From Candidatus Vicinibacter proximus (GTDB lineage Bacteria > Bacteroidota > Bacteroidia > Chitinophagales > Saprospiraceae): a stretch of 64,000 bases of DNA. Where the stretch lies: assembly GCA_016713905.1 (NCBI GenBank), contig JADJOE010000001.1, positions 745,001-809,000 on the forward strand, in the 5' to 3' direction. A program made the translations under genes and the position numbers. This document shows, one piece after another, positions 26,454 through 34,263 of the stretch (its first letter is position 1; the number at the start of each line of letters is the position of its first letter). The notes beneath the pieces are model-generated. The model did not search any database. It was not told the DNA's origin and worked only from the letters and a program-made list of their open reading frames with translations.

Positions 26454-26766
26454 AAATTAGCAGCTTTGGATTTAATTTTTATCCTAATTTTCAAAAGTCA
26501 ATTTTGTGTGTATTGTCCAATTTAATTTATTTTTCACCTTTGATTTATTCCAATTGGTTTCAACCCAATTTATTTTAGCATCGCAACATTAATTGGTTAT
26601 TTTTACCTTATGAAGTGGTTGTTAATATTGTACCTATTTATTTATTCGGCTTGTAGCATTAACCCTCCTGCTCAAACAAAGACAGTTAAAGTTGAAGCTG
26701 GTAATGCTTTGGATTATTTTTATTATTCAAGGTCTTACCCTGAACAGTCAATTAATATGGATCAAT
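26454..26766 (+). repeat. Right copy of the approximately 310-bp direct repeat flanking the Rhs island
   Basis: It is aligned with 12361-12670 in the same orientation. This copy carries the 5' region and start of the intact BNR/sortilin-like gene. Shared landmarks include GGTTTCAACCCAATTTATTT and the TTATTTTTACC just before the ATG. Confidence 0.85.
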
Positions 26767-29153
26767 TCACTAATGAATATCAAAAATACATTCGCAACAA
26801 GATTACAAGCCGCACCACACCCATTGATTCCTGGGCGGCAATGGGGCCTCTGAATTATGCAGGCAGGTGTCTTGAAATCCAATACAACAATCAAAACCCA
26901 AACACCCTTTTTGTAGGTACCGCCGGTGCAGGATTATGGAGATCATATACAGCCGGAGTCGGTCCAAAAGCATGGCATCATGTTTCTACCGGATATCCTG
27001 TTTTATCAGTTTCCTGTATGGCAATACATCCAACTGACAGCAATACCCTTTATATAGGCACAGGAGAAGTATATAATTATGGTAATGTTGGAACAGGACA
27101 CAGTGTTTGGCGGACGCGAGGAAGTTATGGAATCGGCATTTTAAAATCAACCGATGGCGGGACTTCCTGGAAGCCATCCCTGGATTGGTCCAGGGAAGAT
27201 CTGAAAGGTGTGAATAAAATTATTATAGATTATAGAAATGCAGCAAGAATTATAGCAGGAACTTCTGAGGGTATATTTATTAGCGAGGACAATGGACACA
27301 CTTGGAAACAATCACTTAAAGTAATAAACGTTACTGATTTAATCCAAAAAAATGACAATCCTGATATAATAGTTGCTGCGGCAGGTAATCTATTATCCAG
27401 GGATGGTGGAATTTATAAATCCTTGGATGGAGGAGTGAGTTGGACTAAAAGTGGAATTGGATTTCCTGCTTTTAATGGTAAAGTGATGTTGACTAAAGAT
27501 CCTTCTAATTCTAACAGAATTTTAGCCAGTGTGGGATCTCCGGTTGGCAATGCATCTGAAATTCAGGAGAGCAATAATTTTGGAGATCAATGGCAAAGTC
27601 TTGGTGCTGCCTTGCGCTATACTTATTATTGGATTGCCCACGACATCAGCGTACACCCAGGTAATCCTTATGATATTTTATGTGGTGGTGTGGAAGTTTT
27701 TAAGTTCAATCGCGCTTCTTCCTCCCTTGAAAGGCGCAGTCAATGGAATGCCTGGTATTATGATAACATTAAAATTGGCGGGCCGGAAGGAGATTCGAGT
27801 TATGTCCATGCAGATATTCATGACATCATCCGACATCCTAACCATCCTGATGTAGTGTATCTGGCAACGGACGGGGGTGTTTTCAGGACATTAAATAATG
27901 GTGTAAGTTTTGAAGGTTGCAATGGTTTGTTACAGACGGTCCAATTTTATCCATCGTGTTCTAATTCCTCACAAGATTCCAATTTTTTCATTGGAGGCCT
28001 TCAGGACAATGCAACAGCGGTATATGAAGGTAAACCTGAATGGAGAAGGGTGATCGGAGGAGATGGGGGATTCACCTGTATTGATCCTACGAATGATCAA
28101 AAAGTATACGGGAGTATTTATTGGCTTGCTGCATTTAGATCGATCGATAGGGCGAAGACATTTCAGTATATTTTCCCACAACAGAGTGCGAACACTGCAA
28201 ATTTTATTGCACCAATTTGTTTATGTGAAGCAGAAGAGAACATACTTGCTACCTCCGGAGATACTTTTTATCTTACTGAAAATGGTGGCGCCTCCTGGAC
28301 TAAACCGATACAGGGTTCTTTGATTGATTCCGGAAGAATTTGTAATGCCTTAAGTTTTGCTCCTTCTGATTGTAATTATTTATATGCATCTACCACTCCT
28401 TTCAAACAAGGAATCCAGGGCGCGGTGGTTCGAAAGGGAAATGCGCAATGTATTCGAAGTAAAGACAAAGGCAGAACCTGGACTAATATACAAGCCGGAA
28501 TTCCAAATCGGATCGTAATGGATTTTGCTGTTGATCCAAATATACCTCAAAGGGTTTTTGCTGTTTGTTCCGGTTTTGGTACACCGCATGTATTTTTTTC
28601 TGAAGATGCAGGTTTGAATTGGTTGCCCCTGACGAATGGACTTCCTGATGTCCCTTTTAATTCTGTCTTAATTGATCCATTCCAACCAGAGCATATCTAT
28701 GTAGGTTCGGACTTAGGTGTTTGGTTCAGCAGTAATTCAGGCAAGGATTGGGAAAGTTTCAATGAAGGTTTGGTGGAAGCCTGTCTTGTTATGGACCTAA
28801 GTATTTCCAAGGCAAATAAAAAATTGAGAATTGGCACTCATGGGCGGGGGATGTTTGAACGAAGTCTGGTTTCCAGCTTTGTGTCTGTTGCTTCTGAAAA
28901 TATTAAACAGGAAATTAATCTATTCAGCTTTTACCCCAATCCGGTAAAGGACTATATCCTCATAAAATCAAGTAAAAAAGCATTTTCAGGATCTCCACTT
29001 GTTATGTGTGATGTTTTGGGTCACCCACTCAAGACAATTAAATTACAAGAAGGTGAACAGAAAATTGATCTAGCCAATTTTCTGCCGGGGATATATTGGT
29101 TAATCTTAAGAAATGGCGGACTAAGCCAATCGGAAGTTTTTACCATTCAATAA
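26610..29153 (+). CDS. Secreted BNR/sortilin-type beta-propeller protein with T9SS type A sorting domain
   Basis: 847 residues. The signal sequence has a possible lipobox (YSAC, Cys15). Residues about 75-760 are a VPS10/BNR-type propeller with many repeats of the Asp-box kind: GILKSTDGGTSWKPS, IFISEDNGHTWKQS, IYKSLDGGVSWTKS, CIRSKDKGRTWTN, VFFSEDAGLNWLPL, VWFSSNSGKDWESF. The final about 75 residues are a type A sorting domain (FSFYPNPVKDYILI ... GIYWLIL), so it is exported and processed by the T9SS. Such proteins are often glycan- or protein-binding surface factors, and the exact ligand cannot be told. A truncated copy of its 5' end stands 14 kb upstream on the far side of the Rhs island. Confidence 0.9.
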   Translation: MKWLLILYLFIYSACSINPPAQTKTVKVEAGNALDYFYYSRSYPEQSINMDQFTNEYQKYIRNKITSRTTPIDSWAAMGPLNYAGRCLEIQYNNQNPNTLFVGTAGAGLWRSYTAGVGPKAWHHVSTGYPVLSVSCMAIHPTDSNTLYIGTGEVYNYGNVGTGHSVWRTRGSYGIGILKSTDGGTSWKPSLDWSREDLKGVNKIIIDYRNAARIIAGTSEGIFISEDNGHTWKQSLKVINVTDLIQKNDNPDIIVAAAGNLLSRDGGIYKSLDGGVSWTKSGIGFPAFNGKVMLTKDPSNSNRILASVGSPVGNASEIQESNNFGDQWQSLGAALRYTYYWIAHDISVHPGNPYDILCGGVEVFKFNRASSSLERRSQWNAWYYDNIKIGGPEGDSSYVHADIHDIIRHPNHPDVVYLATDGGVFRTLNNGVSFEGCNGLLQTVQFYPSCSNSSQDSNFFIGGLQDNATAVYEGKPEWRRVIGGDGGFTCIDPTNDQKVYGSIYWLAAFRSIDRAKTFQYIFPQQSANTANFIAPICLCEAEENILATSGDTFYLTENGGASWTKPIQGSLIDSGRICNALSFAPSDCNYLYASTTPFKQGIQGAVVRKGNAQCIRSKDKGRTWTNIQAGIPNRIVMDFAVDPNIPQRVFAVCSGFGTPHVFFSEDAGLNWLPLTNGLPDVPFNSVLIDPFQPEHIYVGSDLGVWFSSNSGKDWESFNEGLVEACLVMDLSISKANKKLRIGTHGRGMFERSLVSSFVSVASENIKQEINLFSFYPNPVKDYILIKSSKKAFSGSPLVMCDVLGHPLKTIKLQEGEQKIDLANFLPGIYWLILRNGGLSQSEVFTIQ

Positions 29154-29179
29154 TTTCTGGGAACTAGCTGGAGGAATTT

Positions 29180-29208
29180 TTGTTTATATGGAGTATTTTC
29201 TACCTTCG
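29180..29208 (+). promoter_or_regulatory. Probable promoter for the ASKHA-fold protein gene
   Basis: TTG (29180-29182), 18 bases, then TACCTTCG (29201-29208), a one-base variant of the TAnnTTTG box. It is located 40 bases before the ATG. Confidence 0.4.
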
Positions 29209-29247
29209 TAGACTTTAGAAATTTTAAAACATTTTAAAAAACTAACA

Positions 29248-30258
29248 ATGAAACTAACTGCTTTTTCAAGATTCCTTATTGTGATGCTTATCCTTGGAGG
29301 AATATTTATGTTATACAGGAAATTTGGTCCTGGGCTAGTGGAAAAATATGGCGCAAAAACGGAAGTTCAGGAGGGCACATCTGCTACATCTGAGCAGACG
29401 ACTACAGAGCCGAATACAGAAAACAATAACCAGGCTGCTTCTGAAACGCCAAGAGTAAGTTTTGATTATACTGCTCCTGTTCCGGTGAATGGAAAATTGA
29501 AGGGTGTTGTAGAGCTTGGTGCTTCCGGTTTCAATTCCTTTATTGTTAGAATAGATGCCAATAAAAATTGGAAGCTTGAAAAAGCAGAATTTGGATCCAG
29601 TCTGGTTTATGAAAATATGGCAACTGATGATGATGTGCGTAACGGTCTAAAAAATTATATTCGTGGAATGCTCGATTTTGGAGTAGGAGGCAAGGACATT
29701 CACTTTGTTGTAAGTTCGGGGGCAAAGACCGAGCCCAAGGTCATTAAAATTTCAAAAGGCCTTAAGGATTTGGGCTATTTTGTAAATGAGGTAACACCGC
29801 AACAAGAAGGTACTTATGGGTTGAATTGCGTCCTCCCGGCTTCATTTGAAAATAATTCATTTATGGTGGATATTGGTTCCGGAAATACAAAAGTGTCTTA
29901 TAAGTTAAATGGAAAAATCAATGCCTATGAATCTCATGGATCCAAATATTTTCAAAGAGGATTAAGTGACGATCAGGTTTATAAAGATGTGCGTAAGGTA
30001 TTGAGTCAGGTTCCTGAAAGTAACAGAGCCAATTGTTTCATTATTGGAGGTATACCATTTGAATTGGCAAAGCAGGTCAGAAATGGCAAAGAAAGATATA
30101 CTGTTTTAAAAGCTCCGCAGGATTACACCTCTACTGGTGAAAAACAGAAAGCAGGTTTAAATATTTACAAAGCTTTAGCCGACGAAACAGGTTGTAAGAC
30201 ATTTGTATTTGATTGGGATGCTAATTTTACCATTGGATTCCTTCTTGGGTTGAAGTAA
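29248..30258 (+). CDS. Membrane-anchored ASKHA (actin/Hsp70/Ppx-like) fold protein
   Basis: 336 residues. One N-terminal transmembrane segment (about 8-24, FLIVMLILGGIFMLY) is followed by a low-complexity Glu/Thr/Asn linker (about 38-70) and then a globular domain. That domain shows two phosphate-loop-like strands of the sugar kinase/Ppx-GppA/actin superfamily: GVVELGASGFNSFIVRI and FMVDIGSGNTKVSYK. With a single N-terminal anchor and positive residues after the segment, the orientation is not certain; if it is N-in the nucleotide-binding fold would lie in the periplasm, which would be odd. I cannot assign a substrate. A terminator closes the gene. Confidence 0.65.
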   Translation: MKLTAFSRFLIVMLILGGIFMLYRKFGPGLVEKYGAKTEVQEGTSATSEQTTTEPNTENNNQAASETPRVSFDYTAPVPVNGKLKGVVELGASGFNSFIVRIDANKNWKLEKAEFGSSLVYENMATDDDVRNGLKNYIRGMLDFGVGGKDIHFVVSSGAKTEPKVIKISKGLKDLGYFVNEVTPQQEGTYGLNCVLPASFENNSFMVDIGSGNTKVSYKLNGKINAYESHGSKYFQRGLSDDQVYKDVRKVLSQVPESNRANCFIIGGIPFELAKQVRNGKERYTVLKAPQDYTSTGEKQKAGLNIYKALADETGCKTFVFDWDANFTIGFLLGLK

Positions 30259-30281
30259 TTTATCGTATCTATTTAGATATT

Positions 30282-30328
30282 ACCCTATACAAGCAATAAC
30301 CTGTTGTTGATTGTATAGGGTTTTTTTA
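30282..30328 (+). terminator. Intrinsic terminator
   Basis: ACCCTATACA (30282-30291) pairs with TGTATAGGGT (30312-30321) and is followed by TTTTTT. It ends the transcript of the ASKHA-fold gene and insulates the SET/ATP-grasp operon downstream. The rest of the gap to 30607 is AT-rich with no gene. Confidence 0.9.
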
Positions 30329-30607
30329 TAGGTAAAATTTTGGAAGTCCATTATTATTTAGTAAGTTTTATTTTCCATTATATAGATTTCAGAGTATTCA
30401 AGTGATACTAAATACCTCTAATCATTTGAAATTTGATTTATACTTCATTGAAACTGAATCCATCCTCCAACTAAACTGAATATTTTATTTAAGCATATTT
30501 ATAGATATTCCGTTCATAAAAAAGGACAAACAAAGTCTTTTGAAAAATACCCATTATTTATTTTTTAAATAGGCAATAAATATCATCTTTACATAAATTT
30601 AAATCAT

Positions 30608-31123
30608 TTGGAAAAAACATATTATTGTCCTGATCTATTGTGGGAAACTATTGAAGAAATTGATGGGGTGTTAAATCTTAAAAGAGCTAAGGATAAGAAT
30701 GTGCAAGCTTTATTTACCAGCACGCCATTTTTAAAAGGTGAGACCATAATACAGTTCAGTGCAAATGAAATTTTAGAAAGACCTACATATCTAACGGTAC
30801 AGACTGGTCCGGACAGGCATATAACTCTGGAACCACAATTCCTTCAATATATCAATCACAGTTGTGATCCAAATATTATTTTTGATGTTGATCAAATGAT
30901 GATAATAGCGATAAAGGATATTGGTAATGGGGAGGAGTTAAAGTTTTTTTATCCTTCAACAGAATGGGAAATGGACCAGCCTTTTATCTGTAATTGTGGT
31001 TCTTCACAATGTTTGGGATTGATATCGGGCGCATTAGCTATTGATTCTGATGCCAGACATCGTTATCAGGTAAGCAATTATATCAAAAGCAAGTGGAGTG
31101 AATCGGATCAAAGGAAAGTATGA
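30608..31123 (+). CDS. Stand-alone SET domain methyltransferase
   Basis: 171 residues starting at TTG (no ATG precedes the conserved part). It is a compact SET domain: STPFLKGETIIQF, then the cofactor/active-site knot YINHSCDPN (residues 81-89), GEELKFFY (108-115) and a post-SET zinc cluster CNCGSSQCLG (Cys128, 130, 135). SET enzymes use S-adenosylmethionine to methylate lysine amino groups on proteins, and with the NHSCxPN and post-SET residues present this one should be active. It overlaps the next gene by 26 bases and heads a three-gene operon with two ATP-grasp ligases, the last fused to another SET domain. A peptide or protein substrate made or used by those ligases is inferred. Confidence 0.9.
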   Translation: MEKTYYCPDLLWETIEEIDGVLNLKRAKDKNVQALFTSTPFLKGETIIQFSANEILERPTYLTVQTGPDRHITLEPQFLQYINHSCDPNIIFDVDQMMIIAIKDIGNGEELKFFYPSTEWEMDQPFICNCGSSQCLGLISGALAIDSDARHRYQVSNYIKSKWSESDQRKV

Positions 31124-32192
31124 ATCTTATTCGGTTTGGATTCTTATCCCGCAATTGGATGCAGTGGACGAGAATATTGCTTACTACTATGATTTCGATC
31201 AAAGTTTTCAGGAATACAATAGAGTATTTGATGAGTTAAAAGTGGAATGGCATTGGCAGCCGGTTAGCTTAAATAATTTCAGTGAGGTGTTATCTAATAT
31301 TAAGCAGATGGTTACCACTAAAATTCCATTGATTATTAATTTGTGTGATGGTGACGAAATAAATGATACACCAGGTGTAAGCGTTATTCATGAACTTGAA
31401 CGGTTGGATTTTATTTATACAGGTGCCCAATCTTACTTCTACGACATTACGACATCTAAAATCGACATGAAAGTCCAGTTGGATAATCATCAAGTCCCGA
31501 ATGCTGACTGGGAAGTCATTCAAGATAATGGAGAGAATATACAAAGCATATTTAAGCGTTTGGGTAAACCTCTTATTATAAAGCCTGCAATTTCAGGAGG
31601 AAGCATGGGCCTTGGAATAAAAAATGTTGTGAAGACGGAGGAAGAGTGTATGGAGCGATTAAAGGAGATGAAATCTGGATATCGAGGATGGAACCTTGCT
31701 GCAGGAGGAATATTTATTGAACGTTTTATCCAAGGGAGAGAATTTACTACTTTGTTGGTGGGATCTTTCCAACAGCCGGATAAAATTAAATGCTATACTC
31801 CGGTTGAACGAGTATTCAGTAAGAATATTCCAAAAACCGAACAAATACTATCCTTTGACAGATTGTGGGAAACCTACGATGATGAAAAAGAACTTGCCGG
31901 TAATGAATTTTTGTTTAACTATTTTTTACCTGAAGCCGAGCTAATACCCCAATTGAATCAATTAAGTTTAGAGACATATATTAGTCTTAAAGGAACAGGA
32001 TATACACGGATTGATATTCGTATGGATGAAAATACAGGAAAGATGTTTGTGTTGGAGGCAAATGCCCAGTGTGGTTTGAGTGAAGATGAAAATTATACTT
32101 CGATAGGGGCGATTATAAGATTAAGTTCTATTTCTTTTACCCAATTAATTGCGGACATAATGGACGATGCCATAAATAGAAAAGTATCATGA
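31098..32192 (+). CDS. ATP-grasp ligase, D-Ala-D-Ala-ligase-like
   Basis: 364 residues; GTG start inside the end of the SET gene. The fold is that of the D-Ala-D-Ala ligase branch of ATP-grasp enzymes. The N-terminal domain has LIINLCDGDEIND and FIYTGAQSYFYDITTSK. ATP-binding residues lie in PLIIKPAISGGSMGLG (K162) and IFIERFIQGREF (E208). The metal-binding end is GYTRIDIRMD plus FVLEANAQCG (E320, N322). True Ddl enzymes have ExNxxPG after the metal site; here the PG is replaced, so the acceptor is not expected to be D-Ala. It should form an acyl-phosphate and then an amide bond. It is paralogous to the ATP-grasp half of the next gene, which overlaps it by four bases (ATGA). Confidence 0.85.
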   Translation: MNRIKGKYESYSVWILIPQLDAVDENIAYYYDFDQSFQEYNRVFDELKVEWHWQPVSLNNFSEVLSNIKQMVTTKIPLIINLCDGDEINDTPGVSVIHELERLDFIYTGAQSYFYDITTSKIDMKVQLDNHQVPNADWEVIQDNGENIQSIFKRLGKPLIIKPAISGGSMGLGIKNVVKTEEECMERLKEMKSGYRGWNLAAGGIFIERFIQGREFTTLLVGSFQQPDKIKCYTPVERVFSKNIPKTEQILSFDRLWETYDDEKELAGNEFLFNYFLPEAELIPQLNQLSLETYISLKGTGYTRIDIRMDENTGKMFVLEANAQCGLSEDENYTSIGAIIRLSSISFTQLIADIMDDAINRKVS

Positions 32193-33658
32193 GAATTTGT
32201 GTTTTACAACCAGATTATGGATCTTCATCAGTGGATTATCAGAATTATGATCCCAGAAGGGATTTATCCAGTCTGATGCCTGAAGCTACTATTGATCACG
32301 TTTTTTTGAATAAGCTTACTACTTATAAGCAACTGAAAGAATTGTCTGGACATTCTTATGATGTATTTCTCAATCTTTGTGAAGGCTATCTCGAATGGGA
32401 TATTCCTTCCATAGATGTTATCCATAGTTTGGAATTGCTTAATCTTCCGTATACAGGTCCAAACGCTGAATTGTATGATCCACCAAAAGACTTAATGAAA
32501 TATGTCGCATATTGTGAAGGCATCAATACACCGGCATATTACAAGGTAAACGATCAGTCAGACTTGAGTTCTATCACTAATCATCTGAAATTTCCAATGT
32601 TTGTTAAACCAATAAAAGCAGGTGATAGCCTTGGAATAGACGATCAATCAAAAGTTAATACACCACAAAATCTTTTTAAAAAAATTGAGTCTTTAAGAAA
32701 TGAATACCGGGATATCCTCATTGAAGAATATATTCCGGGAAGAGAGTTCACCGTCCTTGTGGTTGCAGATGAAAGTAAGCCAAGGAAATGCCGGAGTTTT
32801 AAACCAGTAGAATATATTTTTCCTGAAAATTTTGCTTATAAAACATATACCTTAAAGACTTCAGAATTGCATCCTGAAGCCAATAAACCATGTGAGGACA
32901 AAAAACTGGACAAAATTTTAAGGGAAGCAGCTGAAAGAATTTTCAAAGCTTTCAATGGTGTTGGATATGCAAGATTGGATTTCCGAGTGACCGATTCAAA
33001 TGAAGTTTATTTTTTAGAAATCAATTTTACATGTTCCGTTTTTTATTCTGAAGGTTATGAGGGATCGGCAGATTATATTTTGAAATATGACGGAATCGGG
33101 CAGGAAGGCTTTTTGAGACTGATTGTTGATGAGGGGATAAAAAGGTATAAATCCAGATCTAAAAAGTATGAGATGAAGGGCAACGCCATTTCAGGATTTG
33201 GAATTTATGCAAAGATGGGATTTAAGAAAGGAGAAGTTATATTTAAGGGTGAGGAGCGAGCACAAAGAATAGTAACTAAGCGATATGTCCACAAAAACTG
33301 GAATATAGATGATAAGAGATTTTTCAAACAATACGCATATCCTTTGAGCAATCAGGTGTATTGTTTGTGGGACAATAATCCTACGGAATGGGCGCCTCAA
33401 AATCATAGTTGCGATCCAAATACACAATATAAAGGACTTGACGTAATAGCGCTCAGAGAAATTTTTCCCGGAGAGGAGTTAAGTCTGGATTATGCAAATT
33501 TTCTAGATGAGCAAGCGGAGTCTTTTGTATGTCAATGCAATTCTCCAAAGTGCAAAGGTGTTATTTCGGGGGTCCAGAATAATTCTGTAAGCAAGAGAGA
33601 AGATGTTCAAGATATGCGTGTGCAAAATCGTGTTTTGAAAACTATCGATCGTCAGTGA
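32189..33658 (+). CDS. ATP-grasp ligase fused to a SET methyltransferase domain
   Basis: 489 residues in two modules. Residues 1-315 are an ATP-grasp ligase: VFLNLCEGYLEWDIPSIDVI, LPYTGPNAELYDPPKD, FPMFVKPIKAGDSLGI (K140), ILIEEYIPGREFTVL (E180), GYARLDFRV (D264) and FLEINFTCSV (E277, N279). Residues about 325-460 are a complete SET domain: NAISGFGIYAKMGFKKGEVI, QNHSCDPN (404-411), GEELSLDYANF (428-438) and post-SET CQCNSPKCKG (Cys448, 450, 455). Fusion of ligation and methylation on one chain indicates that both act on the same substrate. Together with the separate SET and ATP-grasp genes upstream this gives each activity twice. The operon lacks an obvious precursor peptide, transporter or peptidase. 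No function should be asserted beyond ligase plus methyltransferase. Confidence 0.88.
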   Translation: MRICVLQPDYGSSSVDYQNYDPRRDLSSLMPEATIDHVFLNKLTTYKQLKELSGHSYDVFLNLCEGYLEWDIPSIDVIHSLELLNLPYTGPNAELYDPPKDLMKYVAYCEGINTPAYYKVNDQSDLSSITNHLKFPMFVKPIKAGDSLGIDDQSKVNTPQNLFKKIESLRNEYRDILIEEYIPGREFTVLVVADESKPRKCRSFKPVEYIFPENFAYKTYTLKTSELHPEANKPCEDKKLDKILREAAERIFKAFNGVGYARLDFRVTDSNEVYFLEINFTCSVFYSEGYEGSADYILKYDGIGQEGFLRLIVDEGIKRYKSRSKKYEMKGNAISGFGIYAKMGFKKGEVIFKGEERAQRIVTKRYVHKNWNIDDKRFFKQYAYPLSNQVYCLWDNNPTEWAPQNHSCDPNTQYKGLDVIALREIFPGEELSLDYANFLDEQAESFVCQCNSPKCKGVISGVQNNSVSKREDVQDMRVQNRVLKTIDRQ

Positions 33659-33719
33659 TTACCGAATGAATATATTATTTTACTGAAATTTTAATTGAAA
33701 TATATTTATGTCGAAGCTT

Positions 33720-33757
33720 AAAGAAAGGCCCCAGGGCAATTTCTACCCGGGGGCCTG
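33720..33757 (-). terminator. Strong hairpin terminator for the minus-strand small gene
   Basis: AGGCCCC (33727-33733) pairs with GGGGCCT (33751-33757), extended by GGG/CCC inside. On the minus strand the hairpin is followed by TTTCTTT; on the plus strand no T run follows. It may also block transcripts coming from the SET/ATP-grasp operon. Confidence 0.7.
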
Positions 33758-33770
33758 TGGTATTCCATAA

Positions 33771-34091
33771 TTACCAATTTCTTCTTCTTTCCCGATCATG
33801 TTTTTCTCTGTAGATATGTTCGTCCGTTTTGCACCTTAAAGCTCTTAATTCGCGTTTTTCTCTTTTTGTTAGACGACCATCGCTCCATGCTTGTCTGTAT
33901 GCCCATTTTAATCTTTTATGATTCTGTTTAAGATGAACATATTCCCTATTTGTTAGGTCTCCATTCCGCTTGCCATTTTCTATTCTTTCCTTTTGATGGT
34001 GACGTCTGTGATTTCCAGGTCCTGGCTGTGCGCTTAGTATTGCTACGGAAATAAGTGTCATCAAAGCGGATAAAAAAATCTTGTTTTTCAT
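33771..34091 (-). CDS. Small basic secreted protein of unknown function
   Basis: 106 residues. The signal peptide ends at about residue 21 (LMTLISVAILSAQ), followed by PGPGNHRRHH and a highly basic, Arg/Lys-rich helical region. That region contains two related motifs, NGDLTNREYVHLKQNHKRL and SDGRLTKREKRELRALR, separated by about 30 residues. These look like a degenerate internal duplication (xGxLTxRE, in the manner of small periplasmic Bacteroidota proteins). No catalytic residues are apparent. It is monocistronic, divergent from topoisomerase IV subunit A, with a strong terminator. The role is unknown; binding to nucleic acid or acidic polymers in the periplasm is only a guess from charge. 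Confidence 0.7.
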   Translation of the reverse strand: MKNKIFLSALMTLISVAILSAQPGPGNHRRHHQKERIENGKRNGDLTNREYVHLKQNHKRLKWAYRQAWSDGRLTKREKRELRALRCKTDEHIYREKHDRERRRNW

Positions 34092-34236
34092 ATAGATAAA
34101 ATTTAATTGTGATGGTTTGACCTGAGGACGTCCATTTAGATTAAATTGTCCGGTGGCTTTAATAATAATTTAACCAAAAAGGCAAACCTGTTATGAAATG
34201 ACATATATATATTATTTATAATATATCAAAATATGC

Positions 34237-34244
34237 TAACTTTG
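34237..34244 (+). promoter_or_regulatory. Promoter -7 box for topoisomerase IV subunit A
   Basis: TAACTTTG matches the Bacteroidota -7 box TAnnTTTG and lies 20 bases before the ATG; no TTG is seen at -33. Confidence 0.45.
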
Positions 34245-34263
34245 CCCCTACTCAAACTCGATT

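Noticed and set aside
29248..30258. Plasmid-segregation ParM or cell-division FtsA
   Set aside because: A membrane anchor plus acidic linker at the N-terminus, no ParR or centromere-like repeats, and the neighbouring genes are chromosomal.
31098..33658. D-Ala-D-Ala ligase (ddl) for the ATP-grasp genes
   Set aside because: The ligases lack the PG after ExN, are diverged from each other, and one is fused to a SET domain; a role in cell-wall dipeptide synthesis is unlikely.
33725..33757. Terminator of the plus-strand SET/ATP-grasp operon
   Set aside because: The hairpin lacks a T run on the plus strand; the T-rich side faces the minus strand, so it is assigned to the small secreted protein gene.
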